57,347 bases of DNA from Geminisphaera colitermitum TAV2 (GTDB lineage: Bacteria > Verrucomicrobiota > Verrucomicrobiia > Opitutales > Opitutaceae): NCBI RefSeq assembly GCF_000171235.2, contig NZ_ABEA03000160.1, forward strand, positions 1 through 57,347. Reading direction: 5' to 3'. The notes below the pieces were generated by a model. It was not told the DNA's origin. It was given only the letters and a program-made list of their open reading frames with translations, and searched no databases. Below, piece after piece: positions 24,257-34,384 of the stretch (positions are counted from its first letter, which is position 1; the number at the start of each line of letters is the position of its first letter). A program made the position numbers and the translations under genes.

Positions 24257-26986
24257 ATGAGTCTTGATTTTGCCGGGCAGCCGTCCGCCTTGCCTGTGTC
24301 CACCGCTCCCGCCGCGCTGCCTGCTCCGCTTGCACCTTTGCCGCGTGGTGCGGCGACCGATGCCGTGCTCGACCGGTTTCTTGCCGTCATGCGCGAGCGC
24401 GGACTGGAACTCTACCCGGAGCAGGAGGAGGCGATCCTCGAACTTTTCGACGGCAAAAACGTTATCCTCAACACGCCCACCGGCTCCGGCAAATCGCTCG
24501 TCGCGGCGGCGCTGCATTTCAAGAGCCTCTGCGCAGGCGAACGCTCCGTTTACACCTGCCCGATCAAGGCGCTCGTGAACGAAAAATTCCTCTCGCTTTG
24601 CCGCGACTTCGGACCGGAAAACGTCGGCATGATGACCGGCGACGCCAGCGTGAATCCCGGCGCGCCCATCCTTTGTTGTACGGCGGAAATTTTGGCCAAC
24701 ATCGCCCTCGCACGCGGCGAACTCGCGCCGGTCCGCGCCGTCATCATGGACGAGTTTCACTACTACTCCGACGTGCAGCGCGGCTACGCCTGGCAAGTTC
24801 CGCTCCTCACGATGCCGCAAGCGCGTTTCCTCCTCATGTCGGGCACACTCGGCGCAACGGATTTTTTTGAAAAAGACCTGCTCCGCCTCACCGGCGTCGA
24901 ATGCGTCACCGTGCGCAGCGACACGCGGCCCGTGCCATTGGAATTTGAATACTCCGAAACGCCGCTCACCGAACGCGTCGCCGACCTCGTGCTCAACAAA
25001 CGCGCGCCCGTTTACCTCGTCTATTTCACGCAACGCGCCGCCTCCGAAGCCGCGCAGAGCTGGATGAGTCTCAACCTCCTCACCAAGGACGAAAAAGCCC
25101 TCCTCGCCGACGAACTCGTTGGCGTGAAATTCAACAGTCCCTACGGCAAGGACCTCAAACGCTGGCTTCGCCACGGCATCGGCGTTCACCACGCAGGCCT
25201 GTTGCCACGCTACCGCATCCTCGTCGAACAACTCGCGCAGCGCGGACGTCTCAAACTCATCTGCGGAACGGATACGCTTGGCGTCGGCGTCAATGTGCCC
25301 ATCCGCACCGTGCTGTTCACGCAACTCTGGAAATACGACGGCCAAAAGGCGGCGATTCTCAGCGTGCGCGATTTCAAACAGGTCGCAGGCCGCGCCGGAC
25401 GCCGCGGGTATGATGATGTTGGATACGTCGTCGTGCAGGCGCCCGAGCACATCATCGAAAACAAACGCCTCGCCGAAAAAGCCGCGAAAGATCCTAAAAA
25501 GAAAAAAGCGCAAAAACGCTCCGCCCCCGAGGGAGAAGTCGGCTGGGATGCGCGCACCTTTGAGCGCTTGATGACGTCGCCCTCCGAGGCGTTGCAATCG
25601 CGCTTCGACGTGTCGCATGGCATGTTGCTGCTCGTTCTCAGTCGCGACGCCGACGGTTGCCGCGCGATGCAAAAACTCATCGCAGACTGCCACGAGACAC
25701 CGCACAAAAAACGCCTCCTGCGCCGTCGCGCCTGGCAGCTTTTCCGCGCGCTGCTCGAACGCAAAATCGTCGAATGGCTTCCCGTCGCGGAGCGTCCGCC
25801 GTGTGGCCGGAAATTGCGCGTCAACGTCGATCTGCAAGAGGACTTTTCGCTGCACCAGGCGCTCTCGCTTTACCTCATCGACACGGTGCAAAAACTCGAC
25901 CGCGCCTCGCCCGATTATCCGTTCGACGTGCTCACGCTCTGCGAATCCATCGTCGAAGACCCCGACCAGATCCTGCGCCGTCAGCTCGACAAACTAAAAA
26001 CCGAAGAGCTCATCGAACTCAAAGAGGCGGGCGTCGAATACGACGAGCGCATGGAACGCCTCGCCGAGTTGGAACACCCGAAGCCGTTGCGCGAATTTGT
26101 TTACGAAACCTTCAACGCCTTCGCCGCCAGGCATCCCTGGGTGGGCACGGAAAACGTCCGCCCCAAGTCGATCGCCCGCGAGATGTTTGAGCGCTACATG
26201 TCGTTTGCCGATTACATCAAGGAATACGGTCTCGAACGCAGCGAGGGACTGCTCCTGCGTCACCTCTCGCAAATCTGGAAAGTCCTTTCGCAGACCGTGC
26301 CCGACGCCGCCAAAACCGAGGAGGTCGTGGAGATGGAAGAATATTTCCGCGAACTCATCCGCGGCATCGACTCCAGTCTGATGGAGGAGTGGGAGCGCAT
26401 GAAAAACCCGGCATTTGTTTCCTCCGAAGAGGGGGGGAGGGAGGGGGCCGACGTGAAGCCCGTTCGTCCCGCGAGCTACGACATCACGCGCGACGCGGCT
26501 GGATTTCGCCGCGCGGTGCGCACCGCGATCCTTGGCTTTTTGCAGGATGTGGCCGCGCGCGACTACGAAGCCGCCGCCATCCGTATCGGGGCGGGCGATA
26601 CGCAAACCCCCGACAGGGCAGGGGAGGGGGGGGGGGATGGCGGCGCTGGCGCGGGAGGAGCGGGGAGCGGTGGTTTTGTGCCGCGTTCGCCCGAAGCCCG
26701 CCGGATCGAAGATGCGTTTGCGCCCTTCTTCGAGGAATATGGACGTTTCCGTCTCGACCCCGAGGGCCGCTCCGCCGCGCACACGCATTGGGGCGACTAC
26801 GACGAGGCCAACGCCCGCGCCCGCGAAGGCAGCGTCGGGGCCGGCGAATGGCCTGTCGCCCAAGTGCTGGTCGATCCCGAGGGGCACAACGACTACGAAG
26901 CACGTTTCACCGTTTCGCTGCCCGCCTCGCGCGCTGCCTCCGCAGTCGTGTTGCGCTTCGAGGGCGCGGGGGAAATCGGGGTGTAG
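24257..26986 (+). CDS. Ski2-like DEAD/DEAH RNA helicase with DUF3516
   Basis: 909-residue superfamily 2 helicase. Walker A TPTGSGKS at residues 73-80, motif II in [12 protein letters not shown], motif III LMSGTL, and motif VI in [15 protein letters not shown] near residue 385. The C-terminal half matches the DUF3516 type found in Ski2-like bacterial helicases thought to act on RNA. Start at 24257, after the leader repeat. A low-complexity stretch around residues 785-805 ([20 protein letters not shown]) is encoded by an in-frame 11-G run at 26626-26636. Cytoplasmic; the RNA target is unknown. Confidence 0.9.
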   Translation: MSLDFAGQPSALPVSTAPAALPAPLAPLPRGAATDAVLDRFLAVMRERGLELYPEQEEAILELFDGKNVILNTPTGSGKSLVAAALHFKSLCAGERSVYTCPIKALVNEKFLSLCRDFGPENVGMMTGDASVNPGAPILCCTAEILANIALARGELAPVRAVIMDEFHYYSDVQRGYAWQVPLLTMPQARFLLMSGTLGATDFFEKDLLRLTGVECVTVRSDTRPVPLEFEYSETPLTERVADLVLNKRAPVYLVYFTQRAASEAAQSWMSLNLLTKDEKALLADELVGVKFNSPYGKDLKRWLRHGIGVHHAGLLPRYRILVEQLAQRGRLKLICGTDTLGVGVNVPIRTVLFTQLWKYDGQKAAILSVRDFKQVAGRAGRRGYDDVGYVVVQAPEHIIENKRLAEKAAKDPKKKKAQKRSAPEGEVGWDARTFERLMTSPSEALQSRFDVSHGMLLLVLSRDADGCRAMQKLIADCHETPHKKRLLRRRAWQLFRALLERKIVEWLPVAERPPCGRKLRVNVDLQEDFSLHQALSLYLIDTVQKLDRASPDYPFDVLTLCESIVEDPDQILRRQLDKLKTEELIELKEAGVEYDERMERLAELEHPKPLREFVYETFNAFAARHPWVGTENVRPKSIAREMFERYMSFADYIKEYGLERSEGLLLRHLSQIWKVLSQTVPDAAKTEEVVEMEEYFRELIRGIDSSLMEEWERMKNPAFVSSEEGGREGADVKPVRPASYDITRDAAGFRRAVRTAILGFLQDVAARDYEAAAIRIGAGDTQTPDRAGEGGGDGGAGAGGAGSGGFVPRSPEARRIEDAFAPFFEEYGRFRLDPEGRSAAHTHWGDYDEANARAREGSVGAGEWPVAQVLVDPEGHNDYEARFTVSLPASRAASAVVLRFEGAGEIGV
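26621..26636. repeat. poly-G tract G4-A-G11 in the helicase gene
   Basis: GGGG-A-G11 followed by A. The interrupting base is on the opposite side compared with the other plus-strand G tracts. Encodes glycines in frame. Confidence 0.95.
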
Positions 26987-27084
26987 TGGCGCGGGCGTCC
27001 CTTCAGACTTTTGACTTTCAAACCTCCGACATTATTACACGTCCGCATTGACGCCCATCGGAGGCCGTTACAGCGTCGCCACCC

Positions 27085-28035
27085 ATGTCAGCCCAGTTAT
27101 TTCCCGACATCGTTTCCACCATTGGCAACACGCCCCTGATCAAACTCGGACGGATTGCCGCGAAGCTGCCTGGAAAAATTTACATCAAAAACGAGTTCAT
27201 GAACCCGTGTTCGAGCGTCAAAGATCGCATCGGACGCGCCATGATCGAGGCCGCGGAACGCGATGGACTCATCGGACCCGAAAGCGTCATCGTCGAGCCG
27301 ACCTCCGGTAACACCGGCATCGCCCTCGCCTTTGTGTGCGCCCAGCGCGGATACAAACTCATCCTCACCATGCCCGAGACGATGTCCCTCGAACGCCGCG
27401 TGCTCCTGCGCATGTTGGGCGCCGAACTCGTTCTCACGCCCGCGTCGGAAGGCATGCCGGGGGCGATTGCCAAGGCGCACGACATCCTCTCCCAGCATGG
27501 CGCGCGCGGTTACATGCCCCAGCAATTCGAAAACCCCGCCAACCCCGAAATCCACCGACGCACCACGGCGGAAGAGATTTGGGAGGCCACCGGCGGCAAG
27601 ATCGATGCCTTTGTTTCCGGCGTCGGCACCGGCGGCACCATCACCGGCGTCGCCGAAGTCATCAAATCACGCGCCCCCCTCCGCGCCATCGCTGTCGAAC
27701 CGGCCGCCAGCGCGGTATTGTCCGGCGGCAAGCCCGGACGTCACATGATCCAAGGGATCGGAGCCGGGTTTATTCCCAAGAATTGCAATACCTCCATCAT
27801 CGACGAGATTATCAAGGTAAGCGACGACGACGCCCTCAACACCGCCCGCCAGTTGGCCGTGGAGGAGGGCATCCTCGGCGGCATCTCAACGGGCGCCAAC
27901 GTCTGGGCCGCCTTGCAAGTGGCCGCCCGCCCGGAGTTCGAGGGCAAGACCATTGTCACCATTGCGTGCAGTTGCGGCGAGCGTTACATCTCCACCAGCC
28001 TCGCCGAGCGCGCCTGGCAGGAAGTCCGGGTGTAG
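27085..28035 (+). CDS. cysK: cysteine synthase (O-acetylserine sulfhydrylase)
   Basis: 316-residue PLP enzyme making cysteine from O-acetylserine and sulfide. [12 protein letters not shown] opens the fold. The PLP lysine is in [13 protein letters not shown]. The substrate loop is [11 protein letters not shown], the phosphate-binding glycine loop is [12 protein letters not shown], and GGISTGAN closes the active site. Full length and ordinary. It stands alone, 100 bp after the helicase stop. Confidence 0.94.
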   Translation: MSAQLFPDIVSTIGNTPLIKLGRIAAKLPGKIYIKNEFMNPCSSVKDRIGRAMIEAAERDGLIGPESVIVEPTSGNTGIALAFVCAQRGYKLILTMPETMSLERRVLLRMLGAELVLTPASEGMPGAIAKAHDILSQHGARGYMPQQFENPANPEIHRRTTAEEIWEATGGKIDAFVSGVGTGGTITGVAEVIKSRAPLRAIAVEPAASAVLSGGKPGRHMIQGIGAGFIPKNCNTSIIDEIIKVSDDDALNTARQLAVEEGILGGISTGANVWAALQVAARPEFEGKTIVTIACSCGERYISTSLAERAWQEVRV

Positions 28036-28251
28036 CCCTAAAACACCGGCGGACATGGCCCGGCGCGCAGGGAAAAAGAACGCAAAACGCACCGTTTTCC
28101 GCCTCTCCTCCACCTTCCTTCAACTTTCCCTGCTGAAAACAGCTTGCCAGACCACTCAGGGCCGTGAAGCTGGCCCCTGCTTTAAATTCCTTGCAGCTTC
28201 CAAAAGAATCCAGCCACACAACCCGCGGGTACTACCCCGCTCGCATTTCGC

Positions 28252-30525
28252 ATGGACGAGACACCAACTGAGAAACCCGCCGAGGGCGGCCTCAACAAGA
28301 TTGATTTGACGCAACTCCAAGGCTTCAGCTTTGGCACGCAATGGACCGACGCGGGCAACCGTGGCTCCGGCTCCACTGGCGGCGGCAATCGAGACCATCA
28401 ACGCCGGGACGACCGTCCGCGCCGTGAAGGCGGGGCCACCGCTGACCCACGTCGTGATCGACGCTCCTTCCGCAAATCCAGCGGTGACGCGGCTCCGGGA
28501 GCCGGCCAGCCCGCTGATTCCCGCGGCCCCGACTCGGGAGCCCAAGGCGGCGAACGCCCTCCGCGTCAACGCCGCGAAATCCGCGGCGGCGGGCAGGGCG
28601 GCGGCAACCGCGAAGGCGGCCACGCCGGCGAACGCGGACACGGCACATATGGCGGACACGGGCCGCGCCGGGATTTTCGCGGCGGCAGTCCGCGTCGCGA
28701 GGGCGGAGGCGCTCCCATTGATCGGGGGCCTTACATCAACCCGAACCTCAGCCTCACCCTCTACACCGAAGACGCCGGTTTCAGTGCGCTGGCCAAAGCC
28801 GTTCGCGCCTCCTGTCGCACCTACGAATTGTTTGATATTGCGCGTGTTATCGTAGAAAAGAACGACCGCTTCATTGCTCTCGTCCAGCGCAAGGCCCCCG
28901 AGCCCTCCCGCGCTCCTTCCGCCGCCGCAGGCGAAAGCACCGCCCCGACGGCCCCCGCCAAGCCCGCGCCCTTCTACATCTCGGTGCCCGACGGCATCCC
29001 CTTTGACACCGAAGAGGCGGCCATCCAGCACGTCATCACCAATCACCTCGGATTGTTCTTCCAGACGATCGAGGCCGAAATCGAGCCGCCGAAGGGCAAT
29101 TTCCAAGTCATCAACCGTTGTACGGTGACGGGTAAGCTCCTCGGCCCGCCCAATTACCACCGCTACACCCAGATCGTCCAGCAACACCACGCCGCGAACA
29201 TCCGTATGCCGTTCGAGGCCTATCGGGCAAAAATCGAAACCGTGCGCGACCCTGAGCTCATCAACCAATGGCTTGAGGAGATGAAAAAAGTCACGCGCTA
29301 CGTATGGACGCCTCCTGTTTCCAAAGGCAAGCAAGCCGCCGCGGCCAAAGCGGCTGCCGCCAAAGCGACCTCAGCCCAAACCACTGCCGAGCCCGCCTCT
29401 GCTCCACCTGCTGCCGAGGACACGGACACGCCCGCTCCGGTCGAGGCCGAAGCCGGGACCGCACCCGTGGCTGAATCGACTCCCGCCAGTCCTGAACCAG
29501 CAGCGGCACCTGCATCTGTCGAGACTCCTGTCGCCGAGACTGAGCCTGGCACCCCGGCGGAAGCCGAGGCCGCCGCCGCGCCCGCCACGGCAGAGGACGC
29601 CCCCGCCAAGCCGGTGATCTCCTTCGACTCACTCGAAGAAGCGCGCAATTACCTGCTCACCCACGCCCGCGACAGAATCATCCGGGCCACTCATCAAATC
29701 CGCTATCCAGGCCGCCTGCTCGACAAATTGCCGCAAGGAGAACTGCGTCGCTCCATCGAAGGCTATCTGGAAAAACAACGTCGTTTCCCGCTGGATACCG
29801 CCAATGCCTTGCGTGGCCGCCTTCGTCGCGAAGGCTTCACCATCTTCAAAAAAGGCTCCAAAGGCATCAGCTACGTTTGCGCCGTGAAGCGCAAATTCCG
29901 TGTTCCCGGACAGGCGTTTGCCGACTCGATCGATGCGCTCATCCGCTACATTGAGGCGCATCCGATGGTCCGCCAGATCGACCTGCCCTCAAAATTCCTC
30001 GGCATCAAGTTCCCTGCACCTGCCGCCAAGGTGCCCGAGAGCGCCGAGGTCGAAGCCGCCGCTGCCGGAGCACCGCTGCCTGTGGCCGAACCGCCGCCCG
30101 CTCTCTCTCCCGAAGACCAGGCGCGGCTGAGCCGCATGCAAATGGATTTGCGCTGGCTGGTGGGCGAAGGCTACGTCACCGAGTTCCGCGACGGACGTCT
30201 CTTCGCGCCCGCCCCCATGGTGGAAGCGCGCAAAAAGGAGATCGAAGGCGCCGAGCACGACCCCGAGAATTTCCCGGAAATCCCCTCCTCGAATACAACG
30301 CCCGCGACTCCGCCCTCTGCGGCAGAGGAAACCGCCGGGGTTGGCGAAGAGGCGACTCCGGCAACGGCACCTGATGCTCCTGATGCCACCGCAGAGGAGC
30401 AACCGGCAACGGAAGAAACGGCCCCCGTTGCGGAGGCTGAAGAGGCTGAGACAGAGTCCTCCTCCTCCGTCGCGTCCGAACCCGAACCCGAACCCGAACC
30501 CACGCCGCCGCAGACTCAAAACTGA
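28252..30525 (+). CDS. RG-rich, alanine/proline-rich protein of unknown function
   Basis: 757 residues, cytosolic (no signal peptide or membrane helix). Residues 40-160 are arginine/glycine-rich (RREGGATADPRRDRRSFRKS, GGGQGGGNREGGHAGERGHG), like RGG RNA-binding regions. A first folded domain (about 165-360) contains LTLYTEDAGFSALAKAVRAS and VINRCTVTGKLLGPPNYHRY. A long Ala/Glu/Pro linker follows, then a second folded domain (about 460-590, LRGRLRREGFTIFKKGSKGI) and a helical segment DLRWLVGEGYVTEFRDGRLF. The C-terminus is an acidic low-complexity tail. No named family recognised. Nucleic-acid binding is inferred from the RGG region only. Confidence 0.75.
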   Translation: MDETPTEKPAEGGLNKIDLTQLQGFSFGTQWTDAGNRGSGSTGGGNRDHQRRDDRPRREGGATADPRRDRRSFRKSSGDAAPGAGQPADSRGPDSGAQGGERPPRQRREIRGGGQGGGNREGGHAGERGHGTYGGHGPRRDFRGGSPRREGGGAPIDRGPYINPNLSLTLYTEDAGFSALAKAVRASCRTYELFDIARVIVEKNDRFIALVQRKAPEPSRAPSAAAGESTAPTAPAKPAPFYISVPDGIPFDTEEAAIQHVITNHLGLFFQTIEAEIEPPKGNFQVINRCTVTGKLLGPPNYHRYTQIVQQHHAANIRMPFEAYRAKIETVRDPELINQWLEEMKKVTRYVWTPPVSKGKQAAAAKAAAAKATSAQTTAEPASAPPAAEDTDTPAPVEAEAGTAPVAESTPASPEPAAAPASVETPVAETEPGTPAEAEAAAAPATAEDAPAKPVISFDSLEEARNYLLTHARDRIIRATHQIRYPGRLLDKLPQGELRRSIEGYLEKQRRFPLDTANALRGRLRREGFTIFKKGSKGISYVCAVKRKFRVPGQAFADSIDALIRYIEAHPMVRQIDLPSKFLGIKFPAPAAKVPESAEVEAAAAGAPLPVAEPPPALSPEDQARLSRMQMDLRWLVGEGYVTEFRDGRLFAPAPMVEARKKEIEGAEHDPENFPEIPSSNTTPATPPSAAEETAGVGEEATPATAPDAPDATAEEQPATEETAPVAEAEEAETESSSSVASEPEPEPEPTPPQTQN

Positions 30526-30557
30526 AGGCGGTAAACCGAAGAAAGTAAGGGCTCACA

Positions 30558-30615
30558 CAGAGACGCAGAGGCGCAGAGAAAGAACTGTTTTGTTGTTTTT
30601 TTCTCTGCGTCTCTG
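30558..30615 (+). terminator. CAGAGACGCAGAG hairpin terminator
   Basis: Perfect 13-bp stem (30558-30570 with 30603-30615) 32 bp after the RG-rich gene stop. A T-rich loop precedes the second arm. The arms belong to the CAGAG-type motif family that recurs at 50672-50860. Confidence 0.7.
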
Positions 30616-30755
30616 GGGTTAATTCGCCTGCGGTTTTCGATGGCCCTTGCGAAATTTGATGTTGCCCTTGCATCCGAACGGCGAATACGTGGAGCTTCGT
30701 ATTCGTAGAAAACTACAAAAACACTCAACCATCAACCACACGTCCAATTACCACC

Positions 30756-31073
30756 ATGGCTAAAAAATCAGCATCCGCCGCTCGTCCGCTCCCCCTCACC
30801 CTTGACCTCTCGGCCACCCAGATCGCCAAGATCGAACAAGCCCGCAAGCAACTCGGCCTCGACTCCATCAGTGACGTCGTTCGCCACGCCATCGAATCCT
30901 ACGATCCCTCCCGTTTCACGGATTCCGCCGAGGAGCACCGCCAGATCTCCGTGCGCATCCCCGCCCAGGCCAAGACGGCCCTCGCCAAGGCTGCCAAGAA
31001 GAACAAAGTCAGCGTCGCCAACCTCGTCCGCGCCGCCATCGACAACCTTCCCGCCAAGAAGGGCAAAAAATAA
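30756..31073 (+). CDS. small protein with two ribbon-helix-helix-like segments
   Basis: 105 residues. The first segment (LPLTLDLSATQIAKIEQARK, then SISDVVRHAIESY) and the second (ISVRIPAQAKTALAKAAKKN, then SVANLVRAAIDNL) each have the beta-helix-helix pattern of Arc/CopG-type DNA-binding domains. A tandem RHH would bind DNA as an intramolecular dimer. The basic tail PAKKGKK supports nucleic-acid binding. No toxin gene is adjacent, so a stand-alone regulator is more likely than an antitoxin. Confidence 0.7.
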   Translation: MAKKSASAARPLPLTLDLSATQIAKIEQARKQLGLDSISDVVRHAIESYDPSRFTDSAEEHRQISVRIPAQAKTALAKAAKKNKVSVANLVRAAIDNLPAKKGKK

Positions 31074-31302
31074 ACCTTCGCGCCACATCGAGCGCACCAC
31101 ACCTGCCGCGCCCCACCAGGCGCGGTTTTGTGTGTTCACACTTCGGAGCGCCACGTCGCTTGCATTTTGGGTCGATTCGCACTCCCTCCCGATAGACTGC
31201 GGGTAAATTCGTGCGACCGGCCGGTCAAACCGAAACACCCTTCGGAAAATCATCAGGAAAACCAACAACCACACCAAACCCTTCGTTTCTCGAAAAATCT
31301 CC

Positions 31303-32490
31303 ATGAGTTCTGCACCTGCGCCTCTCTCTGTCTGGGCCAAGAATATCTCGCCTTCGCCGACGCTCGCCGTCGATGCCAAGGCCAAGGCACTCCTCGCCGC
31401 TGGCGAGGACGTTTGCGGATTCGCCGCCGGCGAACCCGATTTTGACACACCCGAGCACATCAAAGAGGCCTGCATCGCCGCCCTCAAGGCCGGCAAGACC
31501 AAGTATGCCCCCACCCCCGGCATCGAGCCGCTTCGCCAGGCCATCGCCGACGACTACGCCGCCCGCCTCGGCCTCAAAGTCGCCTCCTCGCAAGTGATTG
31601 TTTCCCCCGGCGGCAAATTTTCCTGTTATCTCTCCATCCTCGCCGTCTGCTCCCCCGGCGACGAAGTCATCATCCCCGCGCCCTACTGGGTCAGCTATCC
31701 CGAGATGGCCAAACTCGCCGGCGCCAAGCCCGTTTTCGTGCTCGCCGACGACCGCACCGGCTTCCGCCTCACGCCCGCGCAACTCGAAGCCGCCATCACG
31801 CCGAAGAGCAAACTCCTCATCCTCAATTCACCCTCCAACCCGACCGGTGCCGTTTACACTCGCGCCGAACTGGAGGCCATCGTGGCCGTTGCGCTCAAGC
31901 ACAACCTCTACATCATGTCGGACGAAATCTACGAGCACCTCCTCTACGATGGAGCGCAGCACGTTTCGCCCGCCACCTTCTCCGCCGAAGCCGCCGCGCG
32001 CACCATCATCGTATCCGGCTTCGCCAAGACCTACTCCATGACCGGCTGGCGCCTTGGCACCACTGTTGCCCCCGCGCCCATCGCCAAGGCCGTGGCCGAA
32101 CTCCAGAGCCAGACCAGTTCCAACGCCACGACCTTCGCCCAATACGGCGCGCTTGCCGCGCTCAAGGAAAAGGAAAAAACGCAGGCCTCGCTTACGCAGA
32201 TGCTCGCCGCCTTTGACCGCCGCCGCAAATTCCTGCACGCCGAACTCAACAAAATCCCCGGTGTGAAGTGCCTGCTCGCGCAAGGTGCGTTTTACCTGTT
32301 CCCGAACATTTCCAGCTTCGGACTCAGCTCGGCGGACTTCTGTTCCAAACTCCTCGAACAACAAAAAGTCGCCGCCGTCTTTGGCAGCGCCTTTGGAGCC
32401 GAGGGGTATTTGCGCCTCAGCTACGCCACGAGCGACGAGATCATCAAGAAGGGCGTCGAACGCCTCGCTGCCTTCTGCAAAACGCTCTAA
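31303..32490 (+). CDS. aspC: PLP-dependent aspartate aminotransferase (class I)
   Basis: 395-residue aminotransferase of fold type I, transferring an amino group between aspartate (or a related amino acid) and 2-oxoglutarate. The N-terminal block [20 protein letters not shown] then [11 protein letters not shown] is typical of subgroup I-gamma. PLP contacts include [25 protein letters not shown], and the Schiff-base lysine in [15 protein letters not shown]. The conserved arginine is in [13 protein letters not shown]. It stands alone and ends before a strong terminator. Confidence 0.92.
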   Translation: MSSAPAPLSVWAKNISPSPTLAVDAKAKALLAAGEDVCGFAAGEPDFDTPEHIKEACIAALKAGKTKYAPTPGIEPLRQAIADDYAARLGLKVASSQVIVSPGGKFSCYLSILAVCSPGDEVIIPAPYWVSYPEMAKLAGAKPVFVLADDRTGFRLTPAQLEAAITPKSKLLILNSPSNPTGAVYTRAELEAIVAVALKHNLYIMSDEIYEHLLYDGAQHVSPATFSAEAAARTIIVSGFAKTYSMTGWRLGTTVAPAPIAKAVAELQSQTSSNATTFAQYGALAALKEKEKTQASLTQMLAAFDRRRKFLHAELNKIPGVKCLLAQGAFYLFPNISSFGLSSADFCSKLLEQQKVAAVFGSAFGAEGYLRLSYATSDEIIKKGVERLAAFCKTL

Positions 32491-32533
32491 ACCTAGACCG
32501 CCTGCGGCGGTAAAATTTCAAATTTTCAACACG

Positions 32534-32617
32534 ACAAATCCCAAAAGGCGGAAGCGCAACGGACGTCCCCCCCCCCCCTCCTGCAGCGCATGGTCCCTTT
32601 TGGGATTTGTTTTTTTT
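32534..32617. terminator. 15-bp stem terminator with poly-C loop between aspC and the xylR-like gene
   Basis: Perfect inverted repeat ACAAATCCCAAAAGG (32534-32548) / CCTTTTGGGATTTGT (32596-32610) followed by seven more T. The 47-base loop contains the C12 tract at 32567-32578. A further partial copy of the right arm (CCCTTTGGGATTTGT) follows at 32620. Probably terminates aspC. Confidence 0.8.
32567..32578. repeat. poly-C tract C12 in a terminator loop
   Basis: 12 C, preceded by GT and followed by TCCTG, inside the loop of the aspC terminator. Confidence 0.95.
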
Positions 32618-32657
32618 GCCCCCTTTGGGATTTGTCCCATTGGGATTTTCCCGGCGC

Positions 32658-33824
32658 TCAGCGCCGGGACCGCACCTCAGTCGGCGTGCGACCTGTACAC
32701 GCCTTGAACGCCCGGCAAAACGCCGACGTATTCAAATATCCACTCAAGCGCGCCACTGCATCCACCTTGTAGTCCGTCGTTGTGAGCAACGACTGCGCGT
32801 GCTCGATCCGCACCCGCTCGATCTCCTCGCCGATGGAGCGCCCCATCACCTTGCGAAAGCGGACAAACGCATTTGTGCGCGACGCATGGATGTCATGGAT
32901 GATCAACTCCGCCGTGATCTTCTCCATGAAGTGCTCGCGGATGTATTCCATGATCGCGGTCACGATTGGATCATCGCAACTCGTCCGCTCCGTCGAACGC
33001 CGCTTCTCGATTCCAAGCGGCGGAATGACGATTTCACGGGGCGCATTCTTGTCGCCAGCCATCAGGCGGTCGAGCAGACGAGCCGCCTCGTAACCGAGCT
33101 TGGAGAGATTCACGTCCACGCTGGAAAGCGGCACCCGGGCCATTTCACAGATGCCTCGGTCGTTGTCGGTCGAGAGCACCGCGATGTCGTCGGGAACGCG
33201 GTATCCAAGTTCCATGACGCCCTGTTCAAACACATCCGCCGCATAGCCGTCTGGGCTAAACACACCCACCGGCAGCGGCATCCCGGCCAGCGCCCGTTTC
33301 AGGCGTGCGGGCAGGATGGAGAGATTGGCCGCCGAGTATTCCCCCCAGCCATCGTAGTGAAGTGTTTTGATGTAATCTTGTTTTATGTCCAACGCTTCCA
33401 ATTGCGCTTTGTACGCAGCGTTTCGCTTGCGGAGATTATATTTGTAGCTCTTCAAATCAAGGCCGAGGAAGCTCTTGCATCCGAGTGAGTGAAGGTAGTC
33501 GGCTGCCATCTGCCCGACCTTCTTGTGATCGACGATCACCCTTGCATCAGGGATTAATCCCTTTGCGCCGAGGATATCGACAATCTTGGCCCCAGGAAAA
33601 AACTTTCGCGCATCGAATGCGGTGTATTCCGTAGGCAGAATAATTAAGCCATCGAATACTCTGGGCGCTTTGGGAGGACCGGCCAGCAGAGTAGGGGGAG
33701 CGGCCAGAAGCCAGCCTGCTTCTCGTGCGTAGGCGCGCAGTCCGTGCCACAAGCTGGGCGCGGACCAGGTAAGGTAAATCATGACGCGTTTGGGGGAGGG
33801 CGAGGTGGAGCGTGGCCGTGGCAT
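32658..33824 (-). CDS. XylR-type regulator (LacI-like sensor plus AraC DNA-binding domain)
   Basis: 388 residues. The N-terminal two thirds are a LacI/periplasmic-binding-like sugar sensor (MIYLTWSAPSLWHGLRAYAR, FDGLIILPTEY, GVFSPDGYAADVFEQGVMEL, DIAVLSTDNDRGICEMARVP). The last 100 residues are an AraC HTH domain (DIHASRTNAFVRFRKVMGRS, VDAVARLSGYLNTSAFCRAF, ACTGRTPTEVRSRR). E. coli XylR has this architecture. The start at 33824 is only 5 bp from a regulatory site; the methionine at 33782 is a realistic alternative. It most likely controls the adjacent polysaccharide genes and perhaps itself. Confidence 0.9.
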   Translation of the reverse strand: MPRPRSTSPSPKRVMIYLTWSAPSLWHGLRAYAREAGWLLAAPPTLLAGPPKAPRVFDGLIILPTEYTAFDARKFFPGAKIVDILGAKGLIPDARVIVDHKKVGQMAADYLHSLGCKSFLGLDLKSYKYNLRKRNAAYKAQLEALDIKQDYIKTLHYDGWGEYSAANLSILPARLKRALAGMPLPVGVFSPDGYAADVFEQGVMELGYRVPDDIAVLSTDNDRGICEMARVPLSSVDVNLSKLGYEAARLLDRLMAGDKNAPREIVIPPLGIEKRRSTERTSCDDPIVTAIMEYIREHFMEKITAELIIHDIHASRTNAFVRFRKVMGRSIGEEIERVRIEHAQSLLTTTDYKVDAVARLSGYLNTSAFCRAFKACTGRTPTEVRSRR

Positions 33825-33833
33825 GATTAAACA

Positions 33834-33863
33834 CTAGGCACATAATTTTATACACTGTGCAAA
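33834..33863 (+). promoter_or_regulatory. 21-bp-spaced direct repeat, site 1
   Basis: CTAGGCACA (33834-33842) and CTGTGCAAA (33855-33863), exactly 21 bp apart, directly upstream of the xylR-like gene. Confidence 0.7.
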
Positions 33864-33958
33864 TCTCGAAATGGTCTGTTTGGCGCGCTGGTGCTCAGTC
33901 CGACTCCGTGCTGAAACCGCGGCCTCCAGCAAGCATGGCTTAGCGACTAGACTGAACA

Positions 33959-33988
33959 CTCTGCACATACTTTGGTTCACTGTGCAAA
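33959..33988 (+). promoter_or_regulatory. 21-bp-spaced direct repeat, site 2
   Basis: CTCTGCACA (33959-33967) and CTGTGCAAA (33980-33988), preceded by TGAACA. Followed 7 bp later by TATCTT, a possible -10. Upstream of the small repeat-coding ORF. Confidence 0.75.
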
Positions 33989-34034
33989 GCCCTTTATCTT
34001 GTGGAGTCGCCACTCGCCGGACTGTCTGGTGCTC

Positions 34035-34310
34035 ATGACACCCATTCGCCCCGCTTTCGCTTTCCTTTCCGTGCCACTGGCCCCTGCTGCCACTCCGGCG
34101 ACGTATCGGAACCAATTCGCGGTTCGTCCTGTGGTTTCCGGCGCACGCTTTGGACCTTTCGTGGCATGCTCGAAAACCTTCGCTGCCCGCTCGGCGACAT
34201 TTAGCGCCTGCCCGCAAACAACCTCAACCCGCTCGAAAACACTTCGAGCCTGCTCCGAAACATTTCGCGCAGGCGAGGGAGTCCTCAACGCCTGCCTGCC
34301 AACGCCCTGA
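34035..34310 (+). CDS. possible small protein with seven-residue repeats
   Basis: 91-codon ORF (MTPIRPAFAFLSVPLAPAAT at its start) whose second half follows the 21-bp repeats and reads as heptads such as ACSKTFA, ARSATFS, ACSETFR. It is preceded by regulatory site 2 at a sensible distance. The opposite strand also reads as heptads (AKVFEHA type), so the coding strand is uncertain. No family recognised. Confidence 0.35.
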   Translation: MTPIRPAFAFLSVPLAPAATPATYRNQFAVRPVVSGARFGPFVACSKTFAARSATFSACPQTTSTRSKTLRACSETFRAGEGVLNACLPTP

Positions 34311-34335
34311 GCACGCTCCGTCGCATTGGCATTCT
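34126..34335. repeat. degenerate 21-bp tandem repeat array (about 10 units)
   Basis: Ten consecutive 21-bp units, most beginning GCT or GCC (for example GCTCGAAAACACTTCGAGCC, GCTCCGAAACATTTCGCGCA, plus one base each). No spacers are present and the units diverge, so this is not CRISPR. The period keeps reading frames open on both strands. Confidence 0.75.
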
Positions 34336-34384
34336 CACTGATTATTAACCCTTAATTATTAATTTTTAAATACTTAACATTCCC

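Noticed and set aside
24077-25891. 600-codon upstream extension of the blaI frame
   Set aside because: Antisense to the helicase; the BlaI domain starts directly at the ATG at 24076.
28156-29334. 392-codon minus-strand ORF opposite the RG-rich gene
   Set aside because: Antisense, with low-complexity Ala/Gly composition; the plus-strand frame has the better start and folded-domain pattern.
33977-34288. minus-strand ORF with heptads (AKVFEHA type)
   Set aside because: Also periodic and possible, but the plus-strand ORF follows a regulatory site in the right orientation; neither is proven, so only the plus-strand one is listed, at low confidence.
34126-34335. CRISPR array
   Set aside because: Units are contiguous 21-bp degenerate repeats without spacers, and there are no cas genes nearby.
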